Counted from the first letter of the stretch, positions 25,664-37,889 are shown. The stretch is DNA of 64,000 nucleotides from Sphingobium abikonense NBRC 16140 (GCF_001598335.1 NZ_BCYT01000004.1:124001-188000), one strand, 5' to 3'. Program-made: numbers and translations. The notes: generated by a model from the sequence alone, not told the origin.

Positions 25664-27979
25664 ATGTTTGATGTAAAGAAAGTTTCGATCGAGCTGGCAG
25701 GCAAGACCCTGACTCTCGAAACCGGTCGCATTGCGCGTCAGGCCGATGCCGCCGTGCTGGCGACCTATGGTGAGACGGTGGTGCTGTGCGCCGTGACCGC
25801 CGCCAAGTCGGTGAAGGACGGGCAGGACTTCTTCCCGCTCACCGTCCATTATCAGGAAAAATATTCCGCTGCCGGCCGCATCCCCGGCGGCTTTTTCAAG
25901 CGCGAACGCGGCGCGACGGAAAAGGAAACGCTGGTTTCCCGCCTGATCGACCGCCCGATCCGCCCGCTCTTCCCCGAAGGTTTCTACAACGAAATCAACG
26001 TCATTGCCCAGGTGCTGAGCTTTGACGGCGAAAGCGAGCCCGACATCGTCGCGATGATCGCCGCCTCGGCTGCGCTGACGCTGTCGGGCGTGCCCTTCAT
26101 GGGGCCGATCGGTGCCGCGCGCGTCGGCTACAAGGATGGCGAATATCAGCTGAACCCGTCGCTGGAAGAGGTGAAGGAAGGCGAACTCGACCTGGTCGTC
26201 GCCGCCACCGGCAACGCAGTGATGATGGTCGAATCCGAAGCCAAGGAATTGTCGGAAGACGTCATGCTGGGCGCTGTCATGTTTGCGCATGACGCGTCCA
26301 AGAAGGTCGTCAACGCGATCATCGACCTTGCCGAGCAGGCAGCCAAGGACCCGTGGGAAATGGCCGCGCAGGATGATCTTGGCGGTCTCAAGAAGAAGCT
26401 GACCAAGCTCATTGGCAAGGATATTGCCGCTGCTTACAAGCTGACCGACAAGTCGGCGCGCTCCAATGCGCTCAACGAAGCGCGCGCCAAGGCGAAGGCC
26501 TTCTTCGCTGAGGAAGAACTGGACGCCCAGACTGTCATGGCCGGCATCAAGCTGACCAAGAAACTGGAAGCCGAAATCGTGCGTACCGCCATCCTCAAGG
26601 ACGGGCAGCGCATCGACGGCCGCACCACGACGCAGATCCGTCCGATCGAGGCGATGGTCGGCTTCCTGCCGCGCACCCATGGTTCGGCGCTGTTTACCCG
26701 CGGCGAAACGCAGGCGATCTGCACCACCACGCTCGGCACCAAGGACGCCGAGCAGATGATCGACGGCCTCACCGGGCTGCACTATGAAAACTTCATGCTG
26801 CACTATAACTTCCCGCCCTATTCGGTCGGTGAAGTCGGCCGCTTCGGCGCGCCGGGTCGTCGCGAAGTGGGGCATGGCAAGCTCGCTTGGCGCGCGCTGC
26901 ACCCCGTGCTGCCCAGCAAGGACGAGTTCCCCTACACGATCCGCGTTCTCTCCGACATCACCGAGTCCAACGGCTCATCCTCGATGGCGACCGTCTGCGG
27001 CGGTTCGCTCTCAATGATGGACGCGGGCGTTCCCTTGAAGCGTCCGGTGTCGGGTATTGCCATGGGCCTGATCTTGGAAGGCAAGGACTACGCGGTCATC
27101 AGCGACATCCTGGGCGACGAGGATCATCTGGGCGACATGGACTTCAAGGTCGCCGGCACGGAAAACGGCATCACCACCATGCAGATGGACATCAAGGTCG
27201 CCGGCATCACGCAGGAGATCTTTGAAGTCGCGCTGCGTCAGGCGAAGGAAGGCCGCGCCCATATCCTGGGTGAAATGAGCAAGGCGCTGTCCTCGACCCG
27301 CACCGAATTGTCGGCGCACGCGCCCCGCATCGAGACGATCCAGATCGACAAGTCGAAGATCCGCGACGTCATCGGCACGGGCGGCAAGGTCATCCGTGAG
27401 ATCGTTGCGGAAACCGGTGCGAAGGTCGACATCGACGACGAAGGCATCATCAAGATCAGCTCGTCCGACACGGCCCAGATCGAAGCCGCCAAGAAGTGGA
27501 TTCTCGGCATCGTCGAGGAAGCCGAAGTCGGCAAAATCTACACAGGCAAGGTCGTCAACATCGTCGATTTTGGCGCGTTCGTGAACTTCATGGGTGGCAA
27601 GGACGGTCTCGTCCACGTGTCCGAAATGAAGAATGAGCGCGTGGAAAAGCCCACCGACGTCGTGTCGGAAGGCCAGGAAGTGAAGGTCAAGGTTCTCGAA
27701 ATCGACCCGCGTGGCAAGGTTCGCCTGTCGATGCGCGTCGTCGATCAGGAAACCGGCGAGGAACTGGAAGACACCCGTCCCGCCCGTGAGCCGCGCGAGC
27801 CGCGTGGTGACCGGGGCGAGGGCCGTGGTGATCGCAACCGTCGCGATCGCGGTGGTGACCGTGGTGGTCGCGGCGACCGTGGCCCGCGCCGGGATCGTGG
27901 ACCCCGCGGCGAAGGCGGCGGCAAGGGCGATGATGACGGCTCCAGCGCCGGCCTGCCCGACTTCCTGACCCAGGACTGA
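25664..27979 (+). CDS. pnp: Polyribonucleotide nucleotidyltransferase (PNPase)
   Basis: A 771-residue 3'-to-5' phosphorolytic exoribonuclease of the RNA degradosome. It has two RNase PH domains (including [28 protein letters not shown] [11 protein letters not shown], and [18 protein letters not shown]), a KH domain ([17 protein letters not shown]) and an S1 domain ([18 protein letters not shown]). The C-terminal 60 residues are an Arg/Gly/Asp-rich tail ending in [15 protein letters not shown] 25664 has AAGGA six bases upstream; an in-frame ATG 21 bases earlier adds residues with no family match. A strong terminator follows. Confidence 0.98.
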   Translation: MFDVKKVSIELAGKTLTLETGRIARQADAAVLATYGETVVLCAVTAAKSVKDGQDFFPLTVHYQEKYSAAGRIPGGFFKRERGATEKETLVSRLIDRPIRPLFPEGFYNEINVIAQVLSFDGESEPDIVAMIAASAALTLSGVPFMGPIGAARVGYKDGEYQLNPSLEEVKEGELDLVVAATGNAVMMVESEAKELSEDVMLGAVMFAHDASKKVVNAIIDLAEQAAKDPWEMAAQDDLGGLKKKLTKLIGKDIAAAYKLTDKSARSNALNEARAKAKAFFAEEELDAQTVMAGIKLTKKLEAEIVRTAILKDGQRIDGRTTTQIRPIEAMVGFLPRTHGSALFTRGETQAICTTTLGTKDAEQMIDGLTGLHYENFMLHYNFPPYSVGEVGRFGAPGRREVGHGKLAWRALHPVLPSKDEFPYTIRVLSDITESNGSSSMATVCGGSLSMMDAGVPLKRPVSGIAMGLILEGKDYAVISDILGDEDHLGDMDFKVAGTENGITTMQMDIKVAGITQEIFEVALRQAKEGRAHILGEMSKALSSTRTELSAHAPRIETIQIDKSKIRDVIGTGGKVIREIVAETGAKVDIDDEGIIKISSSDTAQIEAAKKWILGIVEEAEVGKIYTGKVVNIVDFGAFVNFMGGKDGLVHVSEMKNERVEKPTDVVSEGQEVKVKVLEIDPRGKVRLSMRVVDQETGEELEDTRPAREPREPRGDRGEGRGDRNRRDRGGDRGGRGDRGPRRDRGPRGEGGGKGDDDGSSAGLPDFLTQD

Positions 27980-28016
27980 TAGGCTGTCCCTGAAAAGGGA
28001 CGCTTTGCAACTGAAG

Positions 28017-28044
28017 AAGGCGTCCGGTTTCGGACGCCTTTTTT
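28017..28044 (+). terminator. Rho-independent terminator after pnp
   Basis: AAGGCGTCCG (28017-28026) pairs perfectly with CGGACGCCTT (28031-28040) around GTTT, and the downstream arm runs into six T residues (28039-28044). This ends the truB-rpsO-pnp unit. Confidence 0.92.
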
Positions 28045-28062
28045 GGTGAAGGAAGCGATTGA

Positions 28063-28076
28063 CTGATCTCAATCAA
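28063..28076 (+). promoter_or_regulatory. FNR/FixK-like site before the histidine kinase
   Basis: CTGAT-CTCA-ATCAA matches nine of ten fixed positions of the FNR/FixK consensus TTGAT-N4-ATCAA. It lies 53 bases upstream of ATG 28129, a reasonable position for an activator. The element is short and could be chance. Confidence 0.35.
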
Positions 28077-28128
28077 TGCGCTTCCGTAAGGATTCGATAT
28101 TGTGCCGACAAGCCAAACGGGGATCATC

Positions 28129-29148
28129 ATGCAGCGGAGCAACGAGCGCTTTGTCGAACGCCTGCCGCTTGTCCTCGATCGACCGGTATATGCCTATCTG
28201 CTGACCTTCCTCTTCTGCGCGGCGGGGCTAATGCTGCGTTTTGCGGCGGAACCCTTGCTGCCGCAGGGCTATCCGTTCGTAACCTTCTTCCCGGCTGTCA
28301 TCCTGTCCTCCTTCCTGTTCGGTGTTCGGCCGGGAATTTTCGGGGCCACGATCGGGGGTTTTGCCTCCTGGTATTTCTTCATCAATCCGATCCACAGTTT
28401 TACCCTGAATCCGGCGGTGGCGACGGCCATGCTATTCTATATCGGCGTCGTCACGGTGGACATCATCCTCATCCATTTCATGCAACGCGCCAATTTCAAC
28501 CTTGCGGTGGAGCGCGAACGCAGCCGCGCGCTGGCGGAAAATCGCGAGTTGCTGTTTCGCGAGTTGCAACATCGCGTGTCCAATAATCTTCAGGTGGTCG
28601 CGGCGATGCTGTCGCTCCAGCGGCGGCATGTCGATCATGACGTGGCGCGGCGTGCGTTGGACGATGCCTCGGCCCGGCTGGCCTTGATCGGTAGGATCAG
28701 TCGCGCCCTCTATGATCCGTCGGGGCGCGGGCAGGACATGAACGCCTTTCTTCATACCCTGACCGCTGACATTCTGGACGCATCGGGCCGCAGCGATGTC
28801 AATGTTCAGGTGTCTGCGCCGGAAGCCTTGGTCCTGGCATCGGATGTCACGGTGCCCCTGGCTTTGGTCGTGGCGGAATCGGTCAGCAATGCGATCGAAC
28901 ATGGTCTGCCTGACCGGCCCGGCATTATCCATGTGACGTTGGAGAGCGCAGATGGCGAACTCACGCTACGCATCATGGACAATGGCAAGGGCGTTCCGCA
29001 AGATTTCGACGCGATTGCGGGGCAGTCATTGGGTCTGCGCATCGCCAATGCCTTGGCGACGCAGCTTGGCGGCCGCTTCGCGCTACAGCCCGCCGCAACG
29101 GGCGGCACCATCGCGCGCTTGGACCTGCCACTGGCTGCGACCTGTTGA
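28129..29148 (+). CDS. Membrane sensor histidine kinase (DUF4118, HisKA_2)
   Basis: A 339-residue kinase. The N-terminal DUF4118 sensor has about four transmembrane helices (about 20-120) as in KdpD-like proteins. A HisKA_2 phosphoacceptor segment reads LLFRELQHRVSNNLQVVAAM, with the His at about residue 150. The HATPase domain has an N box ESVSNAIEHGLP, G1 MDNGKGVP and a GLRIANALATQLGG region. No partner response regulator is adjacent. ATG 28129 follows GGGGAT; a GTG at 28102 gives a nine-residue longer form. A possible FNR-type box lies upstream. The signal is unknown. Confidence 0.88.
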   Translation: MQRSNERFVERLPLVLDRPVYAYLLTFLFCAAGLMLRFAAEPLLPQGYPFVTFFPAVILSSFLFGVRPGIFGATIGGFASWYFFINPIHSFTLNPAVATAMLFYIGVVTVDIILIHFMQRANFNLAVERERSRALAENRELLFRELQHRVSNNLQVVAAMLSLQRRHVDHDVARRALDDASARLALIGRISRALYDPSGRGQDMNAFLHTLTADILDASGRSDVNVQVSAPEALVLASDVTVPLALVVAESVSNAIEHGLPDRPGIIHVTLESADGELTLRIMDNGKGVPQDFDAIAGQSLGLRIANALATQLGGRFALQPAATGGTIARLDLPLAATC

Positions 29149-29194
29149 AGAGGGCGCACCATTCTGGCGCTTGGCGGCGGCGCGTCGCTCGGCT

Positions 29195-29995
29195 ATGACC
29201 CGCCGCATGCTGACGAAAACCCTGACGCGCATCGGCGCGGCCACCGCTCTGGTCCTGATCGCCTCGCCCGTCCTGACCGGCTGTTCGACATCGAAGAACA
29301 AGGCGGACACGCTCTATGTCGCCCGCGACGTGTCGACATTATATAATAGCGGCAAGGATCGTCTTGATCGCGGCCAGTATAAGCTGGCGGCTGCGCTGTT
29401 CGATGAGGTGGAGCGTCAGCATCCCTATTCACCCTGGGCGCGCCGCGCGCAGCTTATGTCGGCGTTCAGCTACTATATGAACCGCGATTATGCCGAATCC
29501 ATTTCGGCGGCGCAGCGCTTCCTGTCGATTCACACCGGCAACAAGGATGCGCCTTACGCTTATTATCTGATCGCCATCTGCTATTATGAGCAGATCGCCG
29601 ACGTCACCCGCGATCAGAAGATCACGCAGCAGGCGCTTGATTCGCTCGGCGAACTGATCCGTCGCTATCCCCAGACCCGTTATGCCGCCGATGCGCGATT
29701 GAAGGTCGATCTGGTCAACGACCATCTGGCCGGCAAGGAAATGGAGGTTGGTCGTTTCTATCAGCGGCGCGGCCAGTGGCTTGCCGCCACGCTGCGGTTC
29801 CGCACGGTCATCGACAAATATCAGACCACGACCCATACGCCCGAAGCACTGGAGCGCCTGGTCGAATCCTATCTGTCGCTGGGCATCCCGACCGAAGCGC
29901 AAAAGGCCGCCGCCGTGCTCGGCCGCAATTATCCGGGCACCAAATGGTATGAGCGCAGCTACAAGCTGATGCAGGAACATGGCGGCGCGGCCTGA
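29195..29995 (+). CDS. bamD: Outer membrane assembly lipoprotein BamD
   Basis: A 266-residue lipoprotein of the BAM complex, which inserts beta-barrel proteins in the outer membrane. The signal ends in lipobox LTGC (about residues 27-30). The mature part has TPR-type helical repeats, including LYNSGKDRLDRGQYKLAAAL, EVERQHPYSPWARRAQLM and RYPQTRYAADAR, typical of BamD. ATG 29195 and ATG 29207 are both possible and give the same lipobox. recN follows 51 bases later, an order seen in other alphaproteobacteria. Confidence 0.95.
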   Translation: MTRRMLTKTLTRIGAATALVLIASPVLTGCSTSKNKADTLYVARDVSTLYNSGKDRLDRGQYKLAAALFDEVERQHPYSPWARRAQLMSAFSYYMNRDYAESISAAQRFLSIHTGNKDAPYAYYLIAICYYEQIADVTRDQKITQQALDSLGELIRRYPQTRYAADARLKVDLVNDHLAGKEMEVGRFYQRRGQWLAATLRFRTVIDKYQTTTHTPEALERLVESYLSLGIPTEAQKAAAVLGRNYPGTKWYERSYKLMQEHGGAA

Positions 29996-30046
29996 GCTGC
30001 CGCTTTCCCTGTTCCCCTTTTGTGCATTGACGGGTAGGACCACGTC

Positions 30047-31711
30047 ATGCTGACAAGCCTAGCGATCCGCAACGTCGTGCTGATCGAGGCGCTGGACTTG
30101 GAGTTTGGCGCTGGCCTTTCCGTGCTGACCGGCGAAACCGGCGCGGGCAAGTCGATCCTGCTCGACTCGCTCGGCCTGGCCCTTGGCGCGCGCGCCGATA
30201 GCGGGCTTGTCCGTGCGGGCGAGCATCAGGCAAGCGTCATCGCGGCCTTCAACCCGCCCGCGCCCGATCATCCGGCCGCCGCTCTATTAGCGGAAAACGG
30301 CATCGATATGGAGCCGGGCGAACCGCTGCTCATTCGCCGCATGGTGAAGGCCGACGGCGGCAGCCGGGCGTTCATCAATGACCAGCCCTGCTCGGCCGCT
30401 CTGTTGCGTGACCTGGGTGCGTCGCTGGTGGAAATTCATGGCCAGCATGATGACCGGGGCCTGCTCAATCCGCGCGGTCATCGCGCCATGCTCGACACCT
30501 ATGGCCGATGCGACGCCGCCGCCGTGGCGAAAGCGCATGCTGACTGGCGCGCCGCTGCCAATGCATTGAGCCAGGCGTGCGAAACGGTGGACTCCGCCGC
30601 GCGGGATCGGGATTATCTGACCCACGCGGTGGAGGAGCTGCGCGCCTTCGCGCCGCAACCCGGTGAAGAAGCGACCCTGGCCGAAGAACGCGCCGCCATG
30701 CAGAGGGGCGCGCGCCTGACCGACGATCTGGCGACGATTAATGAATGCCTGACGGGGTCGGACGGCGGCCTTGCCTTATTGCGGCAGGCTGCGCGTCGGC
30801 TGGATCGGATCGCGGGGGAAGAGCCGCTGCTCGCCGCCGTGCTGGAATCCCTCGATCGTGCGGTTGTCGAGGCGGGGGAGGCGGAGGATCGGCTTGCGGA
30901 AGCCGCCGAGGCATTGAGTTTTGATCCGGCCCGTCTCGATGCCATCGAAACCCGCCTGTTCGATCTGCGCGGCCTTGCCCGCAAGCATCAGGTGCAACCT
31001 GACGATCTCGCCGCGCTGCGCGATGACATGGCGGAAAAGCTTGCGGCGATTGAGGTCGGCGAGGAGCATATCGCGGCACTGGAAAAGGCTGTTGTCGCCA
31101 AAGCGGACGCCTATCGGTCCGCCGCGCAGGCGCTGTCTGCGGAGCGTCAGTTGGCGGCAGGGCGCCTCGACGCAGCAGTCGTAGGGGAATTGGCGCCGCT
31201 CAAGCTCGATGCCGCGCGTTTCCGCACCGTCGTCGCTCCGTTGGACGAAGGGCAATGGAGCGCCCAGGGCATGGACCGCGTCGAGTTTGAAATCTCCACG
31301 AACCCCGGCGCGCCCTTTGCTCCATTGGCCAAGATCGCATCGGGCGGCGAACTCTCCCGCTTCATCCTGGCACTCAAGGTCGCGCTAGCCGAGCGGGGCG
31401 GGGCGGATACGCTGATCTTCGACGAAATCGACCGGGGCGTGGGCGGCGCGGTGGCCGATGCAATTGGCGAGCGGCTTTCCCGGCTTGCGCAAAGCAACCA
31501 GATTCTCGTCGTCACCCACAGCCCGCAGGTCGCGGCGCGCGGCGCGGGTCATATGCTCATCGCCAAGTCGAGCAACGGCACCGTCACCCGCACCGGCGTC
31601 CACGCGCTGGACGACACCGAACGCCGCGAGGAAATCGCCCGGATGCTCTCCGGCGCCGAAATCACCGCGGAAGCGCGGGCGCAGGCCGAGCGGTTGCTGG
31701 AGCGGGCCTAG
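30047..31711 (+). CDS. recN: DNA repair protein RecN
   Basis: A 554-residue SMC-like ATPase acting early in double-strand break repair. The N-terminal Walker A is LTGETGAGKSILLDSLGLAL (about 27-46). Two coiled-coil stretches (about 150-230 and 280-370) flank a short central region. The C-terminal half has the signature ASGGELSRFILALKVAL and Walker B LIFDEIDRGVGG, with a later VTHSPQVAA switch. No LexA-type operator was recognised upstream. Confidence 0.96.
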   Translation: MLTSLAIRNVVLIEALDLEFGAGLSVLTGETGAGKSILLDSLGLALGARADSGLVRAGEHQASVIAAFNPPAPDHPAAALLAENGIDMEPGEPLLIRRMVKADGGSRAFINDQPCSAALLRDLGASLVEIHGQHDDRGLLNPRGHRAMLDTYGRCDAAAVAKAHADWRAAANALSQACETVDSAARDRDYLTHAVEELRAFAPQPGEEATLAEERAAMQRGARLTDDLATINECLTGSDGGLALLRQAARRLDRIAGEEPLLAAVLESLDRAVVEAGEAEDRLAEAAEALSFDPARLDAIETRLFDLRGLARKHQVQPDDLAALRDDMAEKLAAIEVGEEHIAALEKAVVAKADAYRSAAQALSAERQLAAGRLDAAVVGELAPLKLDAARFRTVVAPLDEGQWSAQGMDRVEFEISTNPGAPFAPLAKIASGGELSRFILALKVALAERGGADTLIFDEIDRGVGGAVADAIGERLSRLAQSNQILVVTHSPQVAARGAGHMLIAKSSNGTVTRTGVHALDDTERREEIARMLSGAEITAEARAQAERLLERA

Positions 31712-31755
31712 ATCATTTCCATGGAAACAGTTGGGTTCGTCGCCGTTGACACATC

Positions 31756-32460
31756 ATGGCGCCAGCGCACTTTCCAGATTGGCTGCATGGGCTTTCCATT
31801 GCTTCGTTAACCCTTGCAATTATGTGCGCGGTGGCCATCCTGGCTGATATCATGCGGCGGCCGCAGAAAATGGCCATCATGAATTGGGTGTGGCCGCTGA
31901 CAGCGCTGTTCGGCAGCGTGATCTGGCTTTGCTTCTACCTGAAGGCGGCTCGGCGGGCGGGTGATGCGGAACGCGATACGCCTATGGCGGTGGCTGTGGC
32001 CAAGGGAGCAAGCCATTGCGGGGCAGGGTGTACGCTGGGCGACATCATCGCTGAATGGGTTGCCTTCGTTTTTCCCGGTGTTGCTCTATGGTTTGGCTGG
32101 CGGACGCTTTTCGCTGAAAAGCTCTTTGCCGTCTGGATATTCGATTATCTCCTGGCCTTTCTGATCGGCGTGCTATTTCAATATTGCACGATCAAGCCGA
32201 TGCGGGACCTGTCCGTTGGCACAGCCATAGTACAAGCGGTGAAGGCGGACGCAGCCTCGATCACCAGTTGGCAGGTCGGCATGTATGGTGTCATGGCCGC
32301 GGGACAATTCCTGTGGTTCCGGCACGCTTATGGTGGGTTAGCCCCAGTCGCGAGCCCGGAATTCTGGTTTCTCATGCAACTCTCCATGCTCGCTGGATTT
32401 TGCACAGCCTATCCCGTCAATTGGTGGCTTGTCCGAACGGGCATCAAGGAGAAGATGTAG
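31756..32460 (+). CDS. DUF4396 membrane protein
   Basis: A 234-residue integral membrane protein with about six transmembrane segments. It carries the DUF4396 features ASHCGAGCTLGDIIAEW near residue 92 and PVNWWLVRTGIKEKM at the C-terminus. The Cys/His-rich first motif suggests metal binding, which is inference. Function is unknown in the family. It lies between recN and ligA on the same strand, with 44 and 53 base gaps. Confidence 0.8.
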   Translation: MAPAHFPDWLHGLSIASLTLAIMCAVAILADIMRRPQKMAIMNWVWPLTALFGSVIWLCFYLKAARRAGDAERDTPMAVAVAKGASHCGAGCTLGDIIAEWVAFVFPGVALWFGWRTLFAEKLFAVWIFDYLLAFLIGVLFQYCTIKPMRDLSVGTAIVQAVKADAASITSWQVGMYGVMAAGQFLWFRHAYGGLAPVASPEFWFLMQLSMLAGFCTAYPVNWWLVRTGIKEKM

Positions 32461-32504
32461 GGCCGCGCCGCCGCGTGCTTCCGTGTGCGCCCGACTAACG
32501 CTAA

Positions 32505-34625
<2,121 letters not shown>

Positions 34626-34690
34626 GGCGCCTTCGTCGCAGCGAGACGCATCGACGCAAATCTGGATTTAAGCCGGCAGACGCGCGGAAG

Positions 34691-34716
34691 AAAAAGGCCG
34701 CCAATGGCGACCTTTT
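34691..34716 (-). terminator. Terminator after cysH
   Basis: On the minus strand AAGGTCGCC pairs with GGCGGCCTT (nine pairs, one G-U) around ATT and runs into five T residues. On the plus strand one pair is a C-A mismatch, so it favours the cysH transcript but may also affect ligA. Confidence 0.75.
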
Positions 34717-34740
34717 CCTGCGGTGCATCGAACTGCCGCC

Positions 34741-35532
34741 TTAGAAGACCGGCATGTTTGCCGGATCGTCCGGATCGGCCACGGGCGCCGGGATCGGCGA
34801 TACCGGCGAATGGATGCCGCATTCCACCTTGTCCCAGCCGCGCCAGCGCCCCGCGCGCGGGTCTTCGCCCGGCAGCACCTTGGACGTGCAGGGTTCGCAA
34901 CCGATCGATAGATAGCCCTGCGCCTCCAGCGGGTGTCGGGGCAGGTTGCGCTCGGCAAAATAGGCTTCCAGGTCGGTCTTGCTCCAGTCGCCCAGCGGAT
35001 TGATCTTCAATCGGCCATCCTCGACCTCGAACCGGGGCAGGTTCTGGCGAGTGACGGACTGAAAGGCCTTGCGGCCGGAAATCCACGCGTCGAGACCATC
35101 CTTGGCGCGCTTCATCGGCTCGACCTTGCGAATGTCGCAGCAGCCGTCGGGATCATAGGACCAGCGCAGGCCGGTCTCATCCTTGGCGGCGATGACCTCG
35201 GGCAGCGGCGCGACGGTTCGGCTGTCGGTAAAGCCCAGCCGCTTGATGAGGGTGTCGCGATAGTTCAGCGTTTCCGCGAACATCTTGAGCGTATCGACGA
35301 AGATCACCGGCACGGTCCGGTCCGCCCTGGCTACCAGATCGAGCAGAACAGCGCTTTCCGTCCCGAAGGAGGAGACGACCGCGACATGGCCGGCAAGACC
35401 TTCGGCAAACACCATTTTCAGCATCGACAGCGTATCGACACCTTCAAACCGTGTATTGAGCGCGTCGGCATCGGCCTGCGTGAAGGCAGGGCGCGCGTCG
35501 ATAATGTCGATATGACGAGCAGGTTCAGCCAT
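34741..35532 (-). CDS. cysH: Assimilatory APS/PAPS reductase
   Basis: A 263-residue enzyme reducing activated sulfate to sulfite with thioredoxin or glutaredoxin. The PP-loop nucleotide motif is VVSSFGTESAVLLDLVAR. The cysteine pair of DPDGCCDIRKVEP and the CEPC of IGCEPCTSKV mark a [4Fe-4S] cluster, which points to an APS rather than PAPS substrate. The catalytic cysteine is in the ECGIH motif near the C-terminus. It is the last gene of the operon and overlaps the DUF934 gene by eight bases. Confidence 0.94.
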   Translation of the reverse strand: MAEPARHIDIIDARPAFTQADADALNTRFEGVDTLSMLKMVFAEGLAGHVAVVSSFGTESAVLLDLVARADRTVPVIFVDTLKMFAETLNYRDTLIKRLGFTDSRTVAPLPEVIAAKDETGLRWSYDPDGCCDIRKVEPMKRAKDGLDAWISGRKAFQSVTRQNLPRFEVEDGRLKINPLGDWSKTDLEAYFAERNLPRHPLEAQGYLSIGCEPCTSKVLPGEDPRAGRWRGWDKVECGIHSPVSPIPAPVADPDDPANMPVF

Positions 35533-35965
35533 CTAGATTCTCCGGATGCCGCTTTGCCCAGATGGGCGCACGGCCATCGACCGATTTCTGGTACGCGTTG
35601 GCGTAACGGGTGAGCGCGCGTTCGACCGCTGCGTCATCCAGCGCTTTGGCGGGGTGAAAACTGTCAAAGCCGCAGCGGCGCATGGCGACGATCTGATCGA
35701 CCAGCACATCGCCTACCGCACGCAGTTCCCCCCCATAGCCTGCTTCGCGCAGGATGCGCGCGGCGGAATAGCCGCGCCCATCGCCAAAAGCGGGGAAGTT
35801 CACTTCCACCAGCGAAAGCCTGCCGAGATGCGGCAGCAATTCGCGCGCATCCTCGCTTGCCTCGATCCGCACCGCGGTGGAGTTGGACTGGCCGGTGAAG
35901 GCTTCGACCGTCACGGTCGGTTCCTGCGTGGCGTCATCCTCACGGAAGGACAGGAATTCAACCAT
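35525..35965 (-). CDS. DUF934 protein of the sulfate assimilation operon
   Basis: A 146-residue protein of the DUF934 family, with LPHLGRLSLVEVNFPAFGDGR, SAARILREAGYGGELRAVGDV and a C-terminal RCGFDSFHPA segment. It is nearly always found with assimilatory sulfite reductase, overlapping it by eight bases here and overlapping cysH by eight bases. Its role is unknown; an accessory role in electron transfer or enzyme maturation is a guess. Confidence 0.88.
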   Translation of the reverse strand: MVEFLSFREDDATQEPTVTVEAFTGQSNSTAVRIEASEDARELLPHLGRLSLVEVNFPAFGDGRGYSAARILREAGYGGELRAVGDVLVDQIVAMRRCGFDSFHPAKALDDAAVERALTRYANAYQKSVDGRAPIWAKRHPENLDG

Positions 35966-37589
35966 AGATCGCCTCCTTGAAGGGCTTCATGCCGATGCGG
36001 CGATAGGTATCGAGGAAGCGTTCGCCTTGCGTCCGCTCTGCCAGATAAATGTCCGTCACCTTCTCGATCGCATCGACGACGCCATCTTCGGAAAAACCCG
36101 GCCCGGTAATCTGCCCCAGTGATGCATCGCCGGCACCCGAACCGCCCAGAAGCAGCTGGAAATTCTCCACGCCCTTCCGGTCGACGCCCAATATACCGAT
36201 ATGCCCCGCATGATGATGGCCACAGGCGTTGATGCAGCCCGAAATCTTGAGCTTCAATTCGCCCAGTTCCGCCTGCCGCTCGGCATTGGCGAACCGCTGC
36301 GCGATTTTCTGTGCTAGCGGGATCGACCGGGCATTGGCGAGCGCGCAATAATCCAGGCCGGGGCAGGCGATGATATCAGTGATGAGGTCGAGATTGGCCT
36401 CGGCAAGGCCCGCCTCGTCCAGCTTCTGCCAGATGGCGTACAGGTCCGCTTTCTTCACATGCGGCAAGACTAGGTTCTGCGCATGGGTGACGCGGATTTC
36501 ATCCAGGCTATACTGGTCAGCCAGCGACGCGACCAATTCGATTTGCTCGGCCGACGCGTCGCCCGGAATACCGGTCAACGGCTTCAGACTGATATTGACG
36601 ATGGCATAGCTAGGCGCCTTGTGCGCCGCCACTTGCCGGTCGACCCACAGGGCGAAGGCCGGATCGCTGCGATCGATGTCTTCGCTCAGGTCGCTTTCAT
36701 AGGCTGGCGGAGCGAAGAAGGCGCGGATGCGATCCAGTTCTTCGACCGGGGGATTGAGGCCGAGCGTGCGCATATGCGCAAACTCTTCCTCCACCTGCCG
36801 CTTATATTCCTCGACGCCCAGTTCATGGACCAGGATCTTGATCCGCGCCTTATATTTGTTGTCGCGGCGGCCATAGCGATTGTAGACGCGCAGGCAGGCC
36901 TCCAGATAGGAGACGATCTCGTCTTCCGAAACAAAATCGCGGATCAGCGGCGCGACCATGGGCGTGCGGCCCATGCCGCCGCCGGCATAGACTTCCGCGC
37001 CGATGCGCCCGTCGCGCTCGACCAGCTTCAGCCCGATGTCATGCAGTCGCATGGCCGCTCGGTCCTCGTCCGACGCGATCACCGCGATCTTGAACTTGCG
37101 CGGCAGATAGGTGAATTCAGGATGGAAGCTCGACCATTGGCGCAGCAATTCGGCCCAGGGGCGGGGGTCCGTCACTTCGTCCGGCGACACGCCGGCATAT
37201 TGGTCCGAAGAAATATTGCGGATGCAATTGCCGCTGGTCTGGATGGCGTGCATTTCGACGCTCGCCAATTCGGCGAGGATGTCGGGCGCATCCGCCAGCT
37301 TGATCCAGTTATATTGCAGATTCTGGCGCGTGGTGAAATGGCCATAGCCTCGGTCATACTTCGCCGCGATCTCGCCCAGCTTGCGCATCTGCCTGGCCGA
37401 CAGCGTGCCATAGGGGATGGCAACCCGCAGCATATAGGCGTGGAGTTGCAGATAGAGGCCGTTCATCAGGCGCAGCGGCTTGAACTGGTCCTCGGTCAGG
37501 GCGCCAGACAGCCGGCGCTGCACCTGATCGCGAAATTCCTCCACCCGCGCGTCCACCATGGACTGGTCATAGCTGTCATAACGATACAT
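35958..37589 (-). CDS. cysI: Nitrite/sulfite reductase hemoprotein (sulfite reductase)
   Basis: A 543-residue siroheme and [4Fe-4S] enzyme that reduces sulfite to sulfide by six electrons. It has two ferredoxin-like half domains: the first has GYGHFTTRQNLQYNWI and TSGNCIRNISSDQYAG, the second ACPGLDYCALANARS and KISGCINACGHHHAGHIGILG. The C-x5-C and C-x3-C pairs bind the cluster. Operon partners cobA and cysH favour sulfite over nitrite as the substrate. No separate flavoprotein is present. Confidence 0.92.
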   Translation of the reverse strand: MYRYDSYDQSMVDARVEEFRDQVQRRLSGALTEDQFKPLRLMNGLYLQLHAYMLRVAIPYGTLSARQMRKLGEIAAKYDRGYGHFTTRQNLQYNWIKLADAPDILAELASVEMHAIQTSGNCIRNISSDQYAGVSPDEVTDPRPWAELLRQWSSFHPEFTYLPRKFKIAVIASDEDRAAMRLHDIGLKLVERDGRIGAEVYAGGGMGRTPMVAPLIRDFVSEDEIVSYLEACLRVYNRYGRRDNKYKARIKILVHELGVEEYKRQVEEEFAHMRTLGLNPPVEELDRIRAFFAPPAYESDLSEDIDRSDPAFALWVDRQVAAHKAPSYAIVNISLKPLTGIPGDASAEQIELVASLADQYSLDEIRVTHAQNLVLPHVKKADLYAIWQKLDEAGLAEANLDLITDIIACPGLDYCALANARSIPLAQKIAQRFANAERQAELGELKLKISGCINACGHHHAGHIGILGVDRKGVENFQLLLGGSGAGDASLGQITGPGFSEDGVVDAIEKVTDIYLAERTQGERFLDTYRRIGMKPFKEAIYG

Positions 37590-37592
37590 GGT

Positions 37593-37889
37593 TCAAATCA
37601 CCCAATTGCCGGTATCGGCGTCGTTAGGTTTCAGGGTCAGGTCAGGCCGCACCGTCGGGCCAAGCGCGCGAATGCGATCCTTGATATGCGCGGGGCGCAC
37701 CCCGTCTTCGGTCACGGTCGCGTCGATCACATAAGCGCCCACGACGCGCAGGGCCGCCTCCTCCGTCCGGGCAAGGTCGTCACCGGACTGGCCGACATCG
37801 ACGCTGTCGCCAACCTGCCGCGACCAGCCATCGCCCGCCCACCAGATGACGTCGCCGCTGACCAGATCATTACCCGTCAATATCTTCAT
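37593..37889 (-). CDS. DUF2849 protein
   Basis: A 98-residue protein of the DUF2849 family, starting MKILTGNDLVSGDVIWWAGD. It begins with a four-base overlap (ATGA) with the end of the methyltransferase gene and ends three bases before the sulfite reductase gene. It is a standard member of this operon in alphaproteobacteria, but its function is unknown. The VIDATVTEDGVRPAHIKDRI segment is well ordered in sequence and probably forms a small beta-rich domain. Confidence 0.88.
   Translation of the reverse strand: MKILTGNDLVSGDVIWWAGDGWSRQVGDSVDVGQSGDDLARTEEAALRVVGAYVIDATVTEDGVRPAHIKDRIRALGPTVRPDLTLKPNDADTGNWVI

Noticed and set aside
25160..26902. 580-residue minus-strand ORF opposite rpsO and pnp
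   Set aside because: Runs across two conserved genes, their terminator and the leader region; composition is that of a shadow.
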